Below are positions 22,620-42,956 of a DNA stretch of 64,000 nt, one piece after another. The DNA is from Selaginella tamariscina (lineage: Eukaryota; Streptophyta; Lycopodiopsida; Selaginellales; Selaginellaceae), in assembly GCA_003024785.1 (NCBI GenBank), contig PUQB01000333.1:62001-126000 (forward strand). Reading direction: 5' to 3'. The position numbers were made by a program, and so were the translations under genes. Position 1 is the stretch's first letter. Each line of letters begins with the position of its first letter. Under the pieces are notes generated by a model. The model was not told the DNA's origin. It worked only from the letters and a program-made list of their open reading frames with translations, and did no database searches.

Positions 22620-24055
22620 TCGGGATTGGCCCTCCTAATTCATTCTTGTTGTGCATGTTTAACCAATTTCACTCATTATTCATCTTTGATATTACCTTCA
22701 TATACTTGTAATCTTCAATCCCTCTCAATTTGTGCCTAAAATGCCAATCTTTCTTGTTGTTCATCCTTAATCTCACTTTCATGTACTTGTAACCTTTTAT
22801 CTTTCTTGGCTTGTGCTTGGGATGCAAACCTTTCTAGTCATTTGTGCTTAGTCTCACCTTCTTGTACTTGCAGCCTTGTATCCCTTTTGGTTTAGGCTTG
22901 GGATGTTAACTTCTCATTATTCGTCTTAGTCTGACTTTCATGTACCTGTAACCTTCTATCCCTTGGCTTGTGCTTGGGATGCTACCTCTTATCACTCATC
23001 CAATCTCACCTTCATTTACATATAGCCTTCTTTCACTCTTGGCTTATGCTTGGGATAGTAGCCTCTTTCATTATTCTTTCTTGATCTTGTTTGGAGTTTA
23101 TTTGGATGCGAAGATAGATAAAATGGATATTTCTCTCATATCATCATAGAGATATGAAAGGTCATGACCCTATGCTATGGATCAACGACATGGCAAACAG
23201 ATCATTAATCCTCAACACACCCCTTCAGACTCTGAGATGCCTAAGTCATGATCTCCTAAATTAAAAACTAAGGCACTAGCTAATCCCATAGATTAGCTCT
23301 AAATGGTCAATCGCCTCAGCAAGTCCACATACTGGACTGCCTCATAGCCCTGTCACTAGGGCTGAACACCACCCCCTCAAAGTGGTATTGCCATTGCCTC
23401 CAAGTGGCACTTAACACACCCGTCTGTGTGCCATAAAGGTCAATTGCCAAATCTGGTGCCTACAACATAAGAGATCAAGAAGAAACCTGGTCCAAGTGTG
23501 TCTTTGTGGATATGCCTCTATGCCCTATATGCTGAGCGCCTTTGCACACCTAAGTACAGTACCCTAACTGTGGATTGCTTCATGCATCTGCAACCTTTGG
23601 AGTCCTCTGCTCCTCAGCACTACACAACCACATATCCTCATCCTTGTCATCCTCCTCATCGCTCTCATCACTGGCATCTTGATCAACGATCTTCATCCTC
23701 TTGTCCCAGGATTTAGAGCCTATGCTCTGATACATGTTGGAGTTTATGTGGAATCGAATATAGATAAATAGATATATAATGGATATTTCTCTCAGATCAT
23801 CATAGAGATATATATATATATACAGATGAAATGACATGGCAGATAGATCAGAGGATGACAGGTCATCAATCCTCAATAGATTTCACCTTTCTGTATCTTT
23901 AGCTTGTGCATGACTTACTAGCCTTTTTCATTAGTTCTCCTCAATTGCAATGGAGTTAGTTCATCGTTTTCTTTAGTATTCCTTTTATTTTTTAAATTTA
24001 ACCTTTTGTTACTCTTGTGTTTTTTTGCCTCTTGTAGTTGGTAATACTTTGATTT
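22620..24055. repeat. Degenerate ~80-90 bp tandem repeat, interrupted by a TRIM
   Basis: Around six diverged copies of a unit like CATGTACTTGTAACCTT, then CTTGGCTTGTGCTTGGGATG, then TCATTATTC and TCTCACCTT, between 22620 and 23087. The pattern resumes after the inserted element at 23884 (GTATCTTTAGCTTGTGCATGACTTACTAGCC). Non-coding. Confidence 0.65.
23088..23878 (-). mobile_element. TRIM: miniature non-coding LTR retrotransposon
   Basis: Two direct repeats of about 130-145 bp (23088-23217 and 23734-23878) share TGGAGTTTAT, GGATATTTCTCTCA, ATCATCATAGAGATAT and AATCCTCAA. They flank a 516-bp interior with no coding capacity. In minus orientation the right LTR is followed by TGTATCAGAGCATAGGCTC (about 23714-23733), a copia-type initiator-Met primer-binding site. 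Possible 5-bp target duplications GATCT/GATTT flank it. LTR divergence suggests considerable age. Structure is that of a TRIM; it would depend on proteins from another element. Confidence 0.75.
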
Positions 24056-24485
24056 TTGAGCCGCAAGTTTCTGTTTCTTATATATGTGTATGTGTGTGCA
24101 TATTATCTATATAAGAAATTTATATATATACACATACTCATAATATAAATATAACACATGACACATAGTGTGCACAAACGCAACTTGATGCTCTCTCGGT
24201 GGTAGAATATTCTTTGTTTAAATTAGTATATGCTACGATTTTTATATATCCTAACCTGGTGTATTTATATACAACACACTGGTTTATTTATATATATATC
24301 CTTGTAAGATCCCGAGCTCTCACATCCTATATTTATATGCGATTTGTTTAAGTACTTTAATTATACAATATGAACAAATAATTATTTGGTTTTGCTTAAA
24401 TTGACGGCCTGCCGTAAAGTACAAATTGGCGGCTAAACTTTAGAATTAGGGCACCATGAACAGAGCAAAATTAGGGCTTTAGAGA
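24056..24485. other. Upstream region of the kelch gene
   Basis: AT-rich sequence with TATATA runs and a short TG tract. It presumably contains the promoter of the downstream gene. No specific element can be supported. Confidence 0.4.
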
Positions 24486-27461
24486 ATGGGAGCGAGGAAG
24501 AATGGGGGAGGCTTGTGCGCGGGACATTGTGTGCGCTACACGGTGATTGCAGCTTTTACATTGATCGCAATGTATGCAGTTGTGAAGAATCTGTCGTGGG
24601 CGGCTTCTTACGGAGCAGCAGATTCAAGGATTTCTGCATCTAGATTCTCCACTATTCCGCTCCTGTATGATCCTTCTCAGCTTCCAGATGTCCGTAAGGT
24701 TAGCTTCTATGCCTGCATTTTCTTATTAATTAACTCATATTACACACATTGACACACACACGCTATATATATAATAGATTTACCACTACACACGATCTTG
24801 ATGCATTCATTTACGTGCAATGTGTGTGTAGTTGTCGGACTTCTATATATCCATATATATAAAATAGAGCACAAAGATATATAGGTCTTGAGATCGTTGA
24901 AACTGGAAACGATCGTTACGCAGATGCATACAAGTATACGTATATATAGGATTTGTTGTAAGCAATTCAAACAACGAAAGCATTATTGAACACTGTAGAA
25001 CTATCCATGACCATCATTTGCAATCTGTATCATTGTCCACTTAACCTTTCTCTCTCTCTCACAGACACACAGTAAATGCTATGCGTGTCCGTGAATGCTA
25101 TGCGTGTCCGTGAATGCTATTAATGGGATCAAAGTATAATATCCATACATATTTTCTGTGTTGTAAGCACATACATATGTTCCACGGAAACATTTTTAAA
25201 CATAACACATAGACATAGATACACGTATGTTGTTTTCAAATCAATAACAGCACACTCATGTCATAATTATGTACCCATACAAATTATGGATGCCTCTCTG
25301 TCTCTCGTGTGTGTGTGTGTGTTGACACTACTTATAATTGTAACATGTTTTTACTTGTTATACTTGCAAGATGTGCAGTTGGAGGAGGAAGTGCCAGAGA
25401 TAGAATGGGAAGAAGTCACAGAATGCCCAGTTAAACGTCTCGATGGTGCTGCTGTACAAATCAAGAATCTTCTTTATGTGTTTGCTGGATATGCCACCAT
25501 TGACGAGGTAATCAAGTGTGCGTGTATGTGTTTGTGTTTGTGTGTGTGTGACAATATGTTAGAATTCATATATGATCGTTAATATGTGATCATGATCGTA
25601 GATATTGCCTGTCTAATAGTCGACTGTAACTGTTCTACCATATATCTGTATAATATGCTCTATAGTACTATGGATATTATGCTTAAGCATACTCTATATA
25701 TGCATATATGTCACGCACATTGTTTTTAGGTGCATTCCCATGTGGATATATTGGACCTTGAAAACAACACATGGATAGACAGATTTGATATGCCAAAGGA
25801 AATGGCACATTCGCATCTGGGTATGGTTACGGACGGACGTTACGTATATATTGTCACTGGACAGTACGGTCCACAATGTCGTGGACCGACAAATAAGAAT
25901 TTCGTATTGGATACTAAAACTAAGAAATGGTCCCCTCTTCCTCCTCTTCCCGTGCCCCGGTAAGCGTGTGTGTGTGTATGTGTATTTGCTATTTATACTA
26001 TAAAATTATGCTCAGATCGTATTCTCTCTCTCTCGACCAAGCGTGTGGCATAATTACATTATATCTTCACAGTAATTTAACTAATAAACTTAATTAATAT
26101 AGATATGCACCTGCTACGCAGTTATGGAAAGGAAGGCTGCATGTAATGGGTGGGAGCAAAGAAGATCGATGGGAGCCTGGCTTGGAGCACTGGAGCCTTG
26201 CTGTGCAGGATGGTAAAGCACTAGAATCCGAATGGCGAACTGAAATCCCTATCCCACGCGGTGGACCACACAGGTACTCTATATACATTTATCTATGTAT
26301 GTACGTATGTATATTCAATGTGTATATGCATGTGTGTTTGGAGAGAGATGAATACGTATACATACACTGTAGATTAATGTTCTAGCGTATGTGATTTTTA
26401 ATAACACTATTTTAAAATTACGTGCATTTATATATAAATATACAGGGCCTGTATTGTTATGGATGGTCGACTTTATGTAATAGGAGGCCAAGAGGGGGAT
26501 TTCAAAGCTAAGCCTGGTTCTCCAATCTTTAAGTGCAGTAGACAAAAAGAGGTAAAGTTTTATTTGTTTACACGATGGGTGCATGTGCGTGTGTGTGTAG
26601 AGAGCATAGTTAAGTATATAACATACATGATATGTTCTGTGTGTATAATTCTAATAAGCACGAACACGCACGCACGCACACTTACACATGTTGAATTCGG
26701 ATACAGGTGGTACATACGGACTTTTACATGCTGGAGGAAGATGGGAAGTCTTGGAAGATGATGCCACCGTTACCAAAGCCTAATTCTCACATAGAGTTTG
26801 CATGGGTTATTGTCAATGGCTCCATTGTTATTGTTGGTGGTACCACTGAGAAGAACCCCGTCACTAAGAAGATGGTCCTTCTAGGTGACGTTCTGCAGTT
26901 CAGCTTCCAAAAAATGGTAATGTCTGTTACGTGTGTGCGGGCGTCTGTGTATGAGCATATCATAGTGCGTTTACATTCAAGGGGGTATATATACACCATA
27001 GACAAATTTGTGTATGCGCTCTCTCTCTCTTACACACACACATGTTGCTCGCTTCTTTATAATAACTGACAGATAGGTGTGCATGTGTGGGTGTGTGTGC
27101 GAGAGAGAGAGACAGATACAGAGAGAAATCTCATCGCATAATCATATGCATCGTTTCTATGATATAGATATATAGAGACGTGAGAACATGCATATATGCT
27201 ACTCTCTCTCTCTCTTGCAGAGACACACACACACAGTGTAAAACGTGCATATGTGTATAATTTCTTTAATTATATTTATTGATGTTTCAGAGGTGGAAGA
27301 TAATCGGGAAAATGCCTTACAGAGTGAAGACAACACTGGCGGCTTATTGGAAAGGGTGGCTGTATTTCACAGCGGGCCAAAGAGACAAAGGGATTGATGA
27401 CCCTTCTCCTAAGAAGATTATGGGCAAAACTTGGAGAACCAAATTAAAGCTTTTACTTTAA
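24486..27461 (+). CDS. Membrane-anchored kelch-repeat protein
   Basis: Seven exons (24486-24693, 25371-25507, 25730-25959, 26103-26273, 26446-26551, 26707-26916, 27291-27461) with consistent GT-AG borders give an intact 410-residue protein. Residues of about 15-40 form one hydrophobic segment (YTVIAAFTLIAMYAVV) after a short basic N-terminus, so it is probably a type II membrane or Golgi-type protein. The rest forms a kelch beta-propeller with repeated blades: LLYVFAGYATID, YVYIVTGQYG, LHVMGGSKEDRW, LYVIGGQEGDF, IVIVGGTTEKNP and LYFTAGQRDK. It resembles the plant galactose oxidase/kelch superfamily proteins of the Arabidopsis At3g27220 type, for which I know no firm biochemical role. Unlike its neighbours it shows no frame break. 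It is convergent with the VDAC gene; the stop codons are 261 bp apart. Confidence 0.9.
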
Positions 27462-27722
27462 TTCACCAAAAGGGATTTTGTAACAATTTAATATATTTAG
27501 CTTTCTTGAGTTTTCTTTTATATGTATATTACATACGCACACAGATTGACCATATATACATATAACGTATGTCCGCGTTCAACGGTGTGCATACGGACAC
27601 ATGCCAAACACACAGCAGAAAAAAGTTTGATATAAGAATGTCTCAAAAAGATATTATTCAAGTGTTAAAGAAAATAAAGATAATTCAAAAGGTTCATAGC
27701 ATTTCGAATGAAGAATACCTCT

Positions 27723-28878
27723 TCAAGGCTTGAGTGCGAGTGCAAACCCAACTTTGGTAGTCTTGTTCACTGCCTTGGTATCCACCTCCCCGGATATGGT
27801 GAAGAACGACTTGGGCCTGAACTCGTGCTGCAGCACGGCCCAAGCTTACCCTGGTTATCCAGTCGTGCCTTCACCGAGGTTATCATATCCAGGCTGTATG
27901 ACCCTCCCACCGTGAACGTGTTCTGCTTCTTAGAGATCGAGTGCACCACTTCCGCACCCACTATTGCCTTTGTTAACGGGCTCACCAGGTGCGAGTAGCT
28001 CGCCCTCACCGTATCCGCCTTGTCCATCCTGTATGCGTATATAACTCATATGTCCCATGCATACATGTCTGTGTATGTATGTGCGTATGACTTACAGGAC
28101 GAAAGCAGCCGTGAAGTCGGCCTTTGTGACGCCCAGACCGAATTCATACTTCTTCAGAGCTCCAGCATTAGTATCGATACATGCAGCAGCACCGAAGGAT
28201 AATTCTTTGTTCCCAATCGCCGCAGTTATGTCCACGTTTGGTGAAGCCGTTAGTCCAACAGCACTGGTGATCCCCACATTGTCGTGTGCATAATGCACTT
28301 CCACCTGTAACAAGACACAAGTGAGGGCTCTCTCTCTCTCTAACTCTAATAGATATTGACATCTGCTATACCTTTCCAGACGAAGTGTTGGGAAGAGCAC
28401 AGCTGACAATGGTCTTCACGCCTTGACTGACTTCATCGGCAGTGATTGTCGTATACAGCTGCGTATTATAAAGTAACATCCATGAGTATATATGCATATA
28501 TACTTATAGATATTACATTGGAGTTCGTGTCGACTTTCACATCGGCGGTAATATTGTGATGCTTTAACTGGGTAGAAGACATCACCACCCAGAGTATCTC
28601 CTTTCCGCAGCCCAGTTGAGGTAAACGTCTAACAACATAGAAAATGTGTAATCTGACATAATTCTGTACACGAGAGATTTGTTACTTACCAGCCCAGATT
28701 CTGTCGTAGTTGAGATGCTGAACTTGTGATCAAGGAAGAAATCCTTGTTGAGCAGATCTGTAAGTTAAAAAAAAGCATCTTTGAGATGGGAAGGGATAAA
28801 GAAGATAGATAGAGAGATTGTACAAATACCTCTGGTACTCTTTCCGATGTCAGAGAAGAAGCCGGGACCCTTACCCAT
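27723..28878 (-). CDS. VDAC: Mitochondrial outer-membrane porin VDAC
   Basis: Voltage-dependent anion channel, the beta-barrel that lets metabolites cross the mitochondrial outer membrane. Six exons on the minus strand (28830-28878, 28690-28757, 28517-28628, 28372-28458, 28096-28304, 27723-28028). The protein starts [16 protein letters not shown], the classic plant VDAC N-terminal helix, and continues [17 protein letters not shown]. The C-terminal part has [19 protein letters not shown] and the end reads VGFALALKP, as in plant porins. Length is close to the usual 275 residues. Two apparent one-base deletions occur, near 28580 (exon 3) and in a GGGCC run at 27838-27842 (last exon). Both interrupt conserved sequence and are likely consensus errors. 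It is divergent from AVP2, with 783 bp between the start codons. Confidence 0.9.
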
Positions 28879-29661
28879 TGCGCAAAAAGCTTCTGCATTG
28901 AGAGCATTGAATCAGAAAACCCTACAAAAACCCTCTCGTCTTCCTCTCACGAATCACATAGAATTCCATCACTCACCTGGAGAAATGCGCGATTTCTTCA
29001 CCGCCGCCGTGCAGCGCTCTCCGCCGCTGCTCGAGCCCTAATCTCTTAAACCCCTGTTTTATTTGCCCTAATTCTAGCTTTTTACTATATATTAATTTGT
29101 TAATAATCATAAATGTGTTCTTAAAAGCTTTGTTAAAGATTAAAATGTTACTAAAGATATACGATGTGTGGCTGCAAATTTAAATATTCACTTAAATGGA
29201 GAGAATATTCTTAGACTGTACGGCAAGCGACATTCTCGCCTCATTCCTAACCCCGACAATCCAGGCCGTTGGATTAATTGTGATTCCGTTGGGGAATTTT
29301 GGCCCACCATGTTTTCGTTTTGCCCTAAGTCAGTTCTTCGTGAGAGTTCTGGCCGGGGGAGGTGTTGGCGCTGCCGAGTTCGCGATGCGCGAGCTCTTCG
29401 TCTTCGATTACCGGTTAGGTTCATAATTCTAGATCTACAGCTCGCGCTCTTGAGTCAGATCGCGCATTCTCCAATTCGTGCAACATCATGCCGCTAGGCG
29501 AAGTGCGTGTTAGCCAAAAATTTCGTTTCCGGCTTTTCTCAGTGCAGATCAAGCCAGTTTCGGGCCTAAATTGGCTTAAAAATTCCTCCGTGGGCATCAG
29601 CAAGCGGAAAATCCTTTTTCTCGGCATCTAGAAGTGTAAAATTCCCTCAGCATCCAGCATA
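28879..29661. promoter_or_regulatory. Divergent intergenic region of VDAC and AVP2
   Basis: 783 bp between the two start codons must hold the 5' leaders and promoters of both genes. The part at 28900-29060 is likely VDAC leader and 29500-29661 AVP2 leader. Open frames here (for example 29168-29497) show no domain. Specific promoter motifs cannot be assigned. Confidence 0.5.
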
Positions 29662-32660
29662 ATGGAAGATGGACAGGATGCGGAGATCGGCTTGGGTTCT
29701 TACCAGGAGAAATCCCGGACTTTCCGTGCAAAATCGTCCTCACCATTCGTAAGTAAATGTTTTTTTATATAATCATGTTCTTGTTTCTATGCTGTTTTGT
29801 TCAGTGTGTGATGGACGTTTAGATTTTTTTTTTGTGTAATGCAGATTATGAGATTGCTCTATAGAATGGACAAGAGGGTGTACTACCTTCTCTTGGCTTT
29901 GAGCTTGGCGGCTATGTTTTACTTTGGAGTTCGGACTTCCTCGATAATTGTCTTTGTATTTGCAGTCTGCTCGCTAACCATTTTCTTTGCAACTTACCTC
30001 TCGTCCTGGGTTCTCTCTAAAGACGAAGGCCCGCCTGAAATGGTCCAGTATGTATCTTATCGGTTTATGTATATAGTTTGTCTCATTTTTTCCTTAATGT
30101 CAATAGATATCTGATGCAATTCGAGATGGTGCGGAAGGATTCTTTCGGACACAATAGGTACAATCACGAAAATGGCCATCGTGCTTGCTGTTGGTATTCT
30201 AGGTATTTATATGTTCAGGAGATCCACCCCGCAGCAAGAGGCAGCCAACATTGACAAGTATGTTTTTCTGTATATGTATATATATCTGTGTGCGTAAGTT
30301 GCATATAGAGTCAAAACGAACAGTCATTAAATTATGTCTAAATTGTTGATGATATGCAACAGAACAACCTCGGCCTTTATCACCGTATTGTCATTTCTAC
30401 TCGGAGCTCTTTGTTCCGGTGTTGCTGGCTACATTGGCATGTGGGTTTCTGTTCGTGCCAATGTACGTGTTTCAAGTGCTGCTAGAAGATCTGCAAGAGA
30501 AGCTTTACTCGTAAGTGTTCCTTCCTTCTCTTTCTTTGTAGAATGTCTGCCCCCGTGGGTAGTGGAGTTACTAAGTGGATTTTCTTTTCTGTAGGTGGCT
30601 CTGAGAGCAGGAGGTTTTTCAGCTTTAATAGTTGTAGGGATGACGGTGATGGGGTGTCAATTTTATACGCAGTATTATACGTGTATTTGGGCGTAGATAC
30701 ACCGAATGGCATGAAATCTACCGAGTGTAAGAACCTATATCCTATGTAGACACATACATGCACACCTACACATACAGATTTTCGTACACATTACACATAT
30801 ACACGGCCATGTAATAGATATCTGTAACTTCACGTGCAGTGCCCCTATTACTGGTGGGTTATGGCTTTGGAGCTCTCTTTGTGGCATTATTTGCGCAACT
30901 TGGAGGTGGAATATACACAAAAGCTGCTGATGTGGGTGCAGATCTTGTCGGAAAGGTGGAACAAGGTATTCCTGAGGATGATCCGAGAAATCCTGCTGTT
31001 ATAGCGGACCTGGTATGTGGTTTATATATATTATTGTGTGTATGTCTGTGTAGAAGTTATAATAACGATTGGTACTAACTAGCAATAATGCACTTAACAG
31101 GTGGAGACAACGTGGGTGATTGTGCAGCTCGTGGTGCGGATCTGTTTGAAAGTATTGCTGCTGAAGTCATCAGCGCCATGATATTAGGGTACAATGGTCA
31201 AACGATGCAAGCTGGAAGGTGTGCAAACTTACATGTTAAAGAGTCGATATAATAATGATACCACTATATGTATTCAAAATCATCTTACTATCATTTGAAG
31301 AACAAGAATAATATAAGTAATTCGTTTTTATCATACTGTTTATATGTGCAAGTATGCTGTTTGATGCAATATATAATATAACACAATATTTATGATCATA
31401 ATTGTTAGTATGTATGTCAACTATGGTATTCTATTGGTTTACTAATTATTCTGAGTTCTTTTACAGATGCATCTGGTTTTGTGCTATTCCCTCTTGTGAT
31501 TCACTCCTTTGATCTTGTGGTGTCTGCTATTGGTATTATGTCGATAAAGAACACGCGGGACATGGGAGGCAAATACATGGAGGATCCTATGGCTGTTTTA
31601 CAGAAAGGATACAGTGTTTCTGTAATCCTGGCTGTCCTTGCATTTGGAGGGGTAAGCATTAAGCTCAATTATATGACTAACCGTAAAATTAATGTATACT
31701 TAAGTTTACTGTACTGATTGTATGAGTTGAGACGTTTTGCGTATTACGCAGTCAACGCGGTGGCTTTTGTACACGGAGCAAGCACCATCCGCATGGTTAC
31801 ATTTCGCACTTTGCGGCTTAATAGGTATCATCACAGCATACATCTTCGTTTGGATTTCACAATACTACACGGACTACAAATACGAGCCCGTACGGATGGT
31901 GGCTATGTCCAGCACTACGGGGCACGGAACGAATATAATTGCTGGTATTAGTCTTGGGCTCGAATCTACAGCTTTACCCGTTTTGGTAATGTTTTTAAGA
32001 ATAATGCTATATATATATATATCCATCATGTTTTGTCTATACATAAACTTAATGAACTAAATAACGCTACAACCATTTATTTCGTCATACATATATTCTA
32101 CGGGATTCCTGTGTTCTCCCCTCCCCATCTCTATCTGTCTGCGTGTGTATATGTCTACAGTCGTAATGCATTATATGTTGCGTTATTATGTGTTGGTGAC
32201 AAATGTAACTCCAGAATTTTTCTGGATCATAGTATTAATTTTATACGCTTTAGCTATTATAGTATGTGTACATTACGTAATCGCTTTATAGTTCTATAAT
32301 AGCATCTATGATGGTGTTATAGTAAGGAAGAATATATATCACGGGAATATTTAAGTAAAGAAAACGTTTACCGTTTCGTGGAATATTTTTTTGTCAGACG
32401 ACCTGATAAATTAATACGTTTTAACATGAGTTTATTAATTAGGTGATTAGCGTTGCTATCGTATCGGCTTATTGGCTCGGGAAAACATCCGGACTCGTGG
32501 ACGGGAATGGCGTGGCTGTGGGAGGATTGTTTGGGACTGCTATTGCTACAATGGGGATGTTAAGTACTGCTGCTTATGTTTTAACAATGGACATGTTTGG
32601 GCCTATAGCTGACAACGCTGGTGGTATCGTTGAGATGAGTCAACAGGTAAGTTTTTTTAA

Positions 32661-32706
<46 letters not shown>

Positions 32707-34573
32707 TTTTTCAATCTGTATGATTATATATATATATATCCATACATCATTTTTAAAATGTGTACTTCTGCAGCCAGAGAGCGTGAGAGATATTACGGAT
32801 GTCTTGGACGCAGTTGGAAACACCACGAAAGCAACAACAAAAGGATTTGCTATTGGTTCTGCTGCACTAGCTTCTTTTCTGTTATTCAGTGCTTACATGG
32901 ACGAAGTATCTTCTTTCACTCAGTTACCTTTCTCACAGGTTCATATAACATATATGCGTGTCATGCATTATACTCACACGAACACACTAAATTATGCAAA
33001 TAGGATGTATAGAATGTTAAATGACGCACGCTTATAGACTATTGTTTCAAAGTACTATTTTTAAAGCATGGATATACTAGAATAATAGTCTGTCGTTTTT
33101 ATACTGTGCCAGCTTTTTGCATATCGGTACCACATGCAACGCATACATATAGAAATGGTACATGCCTGTATGGACGTATCACATCAACATGATATATGAT
33201 GTTGATGTGATACATATATATCCCGTGCACACACACACATATACATACACAAGTACAGTCTGTTTTACATACACGTACGTATATATTTATATGTATATTG
33301 TTACCTATAATATGATAAACTAAAATGGACGAGTCGACAGGTGGACATTGCAGTACCTGAAGTTTTTGTAGGAGGTTTACTTGGATCAATGTTGATTTAC
33401 GTGTTTAGTGCGTGGGCATGCGCTGCTGTGGGCAGAACAGCTCAGGAAGTTGTTAATGAAGTTCGTCGACAATTCATTGAGAGACCTGGAATCATGGTAC
33501 TGTGTGTGCGCGCGCGCACGTGTATGTGTTTACATACAATATACATGCACGTGTATATATAAACCGACTTGCCATTGTCATTGTTTACAGACTTATCAAG
33601 AGAAGCCGGACTATGGGCGTTGTGTTTCCATAGTTGCAAAGGCTTCTCTTCGGGAAATGATTAAACCAGGAGCACTAGCAGTTCTCTCCCCCATTCTCGT
33701 TGGTATGTTCCTGCTCATATGTTATGTGTGTATGTATGTATTCATGTTGTTTTCTGTGTTCTTTTGCAGGTATTGTGTTTAGAATAATAGGTGTATACAC
33801 AGAACAGCCTCTATTGGGGCAAAAGCTGTAGCCGGGATGCTAATGTTTGCAACAGTATCGGGCATTTTGATGGCACTTTTCTTGAATACGGCCGGTGGTG
33901 CGTGGGACAATGCTAAGAAGTATATAGAAGGAGGCGCTCTTGGTGGTAAAGGTAGTGACGCCCACAAAGCTGCAGTTACAGGAGACACGTAAGTGGATAA
34001 CATATATTATTTATATATCAAACATATAGGTAAATCTAATAACGAATTTGCTTCTATCTGTTTTGCTATAACAATGAGTTTATTATAAGAGAGATGTATT
34101 ACATGAAATATATATGGTTTAGTATCGATGTGTTATTATCATGGTATGTTGAAATATCATTTTTGTTATTTTATCGTCTACTTCAGTTGCTCTCTCTCTC
34201 TCTCTTTACTTTAACTCTCTGTACACGTATAAGCAGCCGCAATTCAGAGCATAGATTTTATAAATAGTATCGGAGTTTAGGTTTTATATATAGCATATTC
34301 ACTCTACATCTATATAGTTTTCTACATCTATATAAACAGTTGTGTAGTGCGTATATATATCTCTAGTATGTGAATATTTTTAACTCTCACACGCACTTTC
34401 TCTACAGAGTCACATATATAAAAGAATTAAATAGAAGGATACTTATATATGTGCTTTTAATGAACAGGGTTGGGGATCCGTTTAAGGATACAGCAGGGCC
34501 ATCCCTTCACGTATTGATAAAGATGCTGTCGACAATCACACTAGTCATGGCACCTCTGTTCCTCGAGAGCTAA
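29662..34573 (+). CDS. AVP2: Type II (K+-independent) H+-pumping pyrophosphatase
   Basis: Membrane pyrophosphatase that couples hydrolysis of pyrophosphate to proton pumping; plant type II enzymes sit in Golgi and related membranes. About 15 exons from 29662 to 34573. The start [17 protein letters not shown] matches the Arabidopsis AVP2 N-terminus. Landmarks: [10 protein letters not shown] (30020-30047), [32 protein letters not shown] (exon 30363-30510), [31 protein letters not shown] (split across field limits; exon 30840-31012) carrying the DVGADLVGK substrate-binding loop, STGHGTNII-like [12 protein letters not shown] (exon 31752-31985), [14 protein letters not shown] (32443-32646), and [10 protein letters not shown] (33341-33496). 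The final exons read [20 protein letters not shown] and [20 protein letters not shown]. Single bases appear to be missing near 30048, 30156, 30651, 31103 and 33816, mostly in G runs. Because the rest is almost perfectly conserved, I take these as consensus errors in a working gene. Confidence 0.93.
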
Positions 34574-34709
34574 AACACACAGGTTTTGTTTGTTTCAGAT
34601 AAACACAGAGATAAAAAAAACTTATTTAGTTAAGTTATCTAATTTTATCATTCATTAGTATTGTGAAATGTTTCAGTGCACATTTCATGCGTATTCCAGT
34701 TACTATCAT

Positions 34710-34745
<36 letters not shown>

Positions 34746-35805
34746 TGTGTTATATGGATCAAAAACGTTGATTTTCAATATTGAATCTCAACATTTAGCA
34801 TGAATAACTTTTAAGAATACATTAAGTATTAATTAGTACGGTATGTACTATTTATATTAAATAGAAAAGAAATTAAAAAAACCAATTATGCATGAATAAA
34901 AACATAAATGCTATATAATTAAATATTTGATATAAATAACTGTTCCTATTTAAAATGGAAATGATGAAAATGATTATTTTTTAATTTTTAATTTTTTTAT
35001 ATATACTGATAAATTAACTTCATGGACAAAGTTACCAAAAAACTATTTTAATGCTGGATTTAAGTATAACAATGTTAATAGACATATCTATACATATTAA
35101 GAATGAGTATGAATATTTTATGTAAATAATATATTTTGCCATGTTAAAGAGGTTAAATTGTTTATATTGTATAACTAGATCTGAGCCATCCATTGGAAAT
35201 CTGGCTAACGGCTTGGATTCATTTGATCCTGACGCTCCATAATTATACACAGAAAATGCAATTAACAGAGTTGAACGAAGAACCCTAATGTGAAATGGAA
35301 AAGCCCTAATCCATTTTCGCGATGCCGAGGCAGCTCCTGCGCCAAGCTCAGGTACTCTCTATTGTCTCTCTCGCTTTCTCTCTTGGGAGTATGCACCCTC
35401 ACACACACACACACCACACACACAATAGATTTTCTACTGCATTGGCGTCAGTTCAGGTATTCCACTATCAGATTTCTCAATGGTTATTGATTTTCTCATT
35501 GGCCTGTTTCCGCGTGTCATTGTATATACAATTTCGCATGTCCTCTGTTTTTAGGGTTTATGTCTGGGGTTTTTCTGCTCTTTTCGCCCTTTTAACCCTC
35601 CTTTCCACCCTTAAAGCGTGCATTAGCTCGGGAATCTACATTTTTCATGTTTTTGTTTTTGGGTTTGTTTCTCCCCTTTTGGGCTCTTTTTTCACATCGT
35701 TTTGCTGCAGAGAAGAGTGTATTAGTTCGGATATATGCATATATGACTTGGGCCAGGCCGAGAACAATCGGAAACAATGTCAGCTTTCTGAAAGAGGAGT
35801 CTGTT
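34574..35805. other. Spacer between AVP2 and EAF1, with a possible EAF1 leader exon
   Basis: Contains the AVP2 3' region, a TG tract at 34714-34750 and AT-rich DNA. A short frame at 35322-35351 (MPRQLLRQAQ) ends at a splice donor AG-GTACTC and could be a 5' leader exon of EAF1. Direct joining to the next acceptor (about 35710) does not stay open, so it is probably untranslated or not used. Confidence 0.4.
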
Positions 35806-41995
<6,190 letters not shown>

Positions 41996-42283
41996 ATATT
42001 CCCTTTAAAGTGGATATTCTTGAAGTTGGTAGGTATATTCTTTTTAATTTCTTTTTCTCTTTTTTTTTTTGTAAATTTTTTTTGCCCATGTACATTTTTG
42101 CTTCTTGTTGTTGGGCAACAAAGCAAAGGAAAAGTTTTGCCGCTGTAATTGGAATCTTAGGTATATACCCATATATGTATTATCAAACATGTAATTATAT
42201 ATATTTAACCTTCTAATAATTGTGATTAGGGTTTTAATATATTTTTTTAATTTCTTAGGGCAAGGCTTAAACCCTAAGTGGCT

Positions 42284-42865
42284 ATGGCGCCATTGAGGAG
42301 CCCCACGACGCAGCAGTGGGTCGAGAAATAGTAAGTGCGTGTGTGTACGCGCGTGATTTTATATATAAGCAAATTCACATGTACATATGCAGTCGGCCTA
42401 AGCAAGTCAAGGATGTGGCGCATCAAAAGAAGTGATTAAAACGCTCTCCAATGCATTAGAGACTGGAAATGTGAGTTTTTTTATTTGGGTTTTCTTATGA
42501 TTATATCATATATATTCACATTTGTACAAACGAGTGTACATATATAGTTTATTACATTAGTTGTTTTCTGGTAGTTTATCATGTATATGCGAGGATTCAT
42601 ACTAATGTTTAATGTGTTAATTAGTCATGATATTCCAATGCATTTTCTTCTGCATATATACGTAGATAGTTCTGTGACGTGTCTACATAGATTGTATTAT
42701 GTATATGCATACATGAACTTATAGTCATTTAAAAAGTAAAACATATCTAATTTCACCCATCCAATCTGCAGCTTCCCCATTTGCTGTTCTATGGACCACC
42801 TGGTACTGGGAAAACGTCTACAGCGCTCGCAATCACTCGTCAACTTTTTGGGTAACTTATATAAA

Positions 42866-42956
<91 letters not shown>

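Noticed and set aside
29168-29497. Possible small gene between VDAC and AVP2
   Set aside because: No domain, no splice support, and it occupies the divergent promoter region of two well-supported genes.
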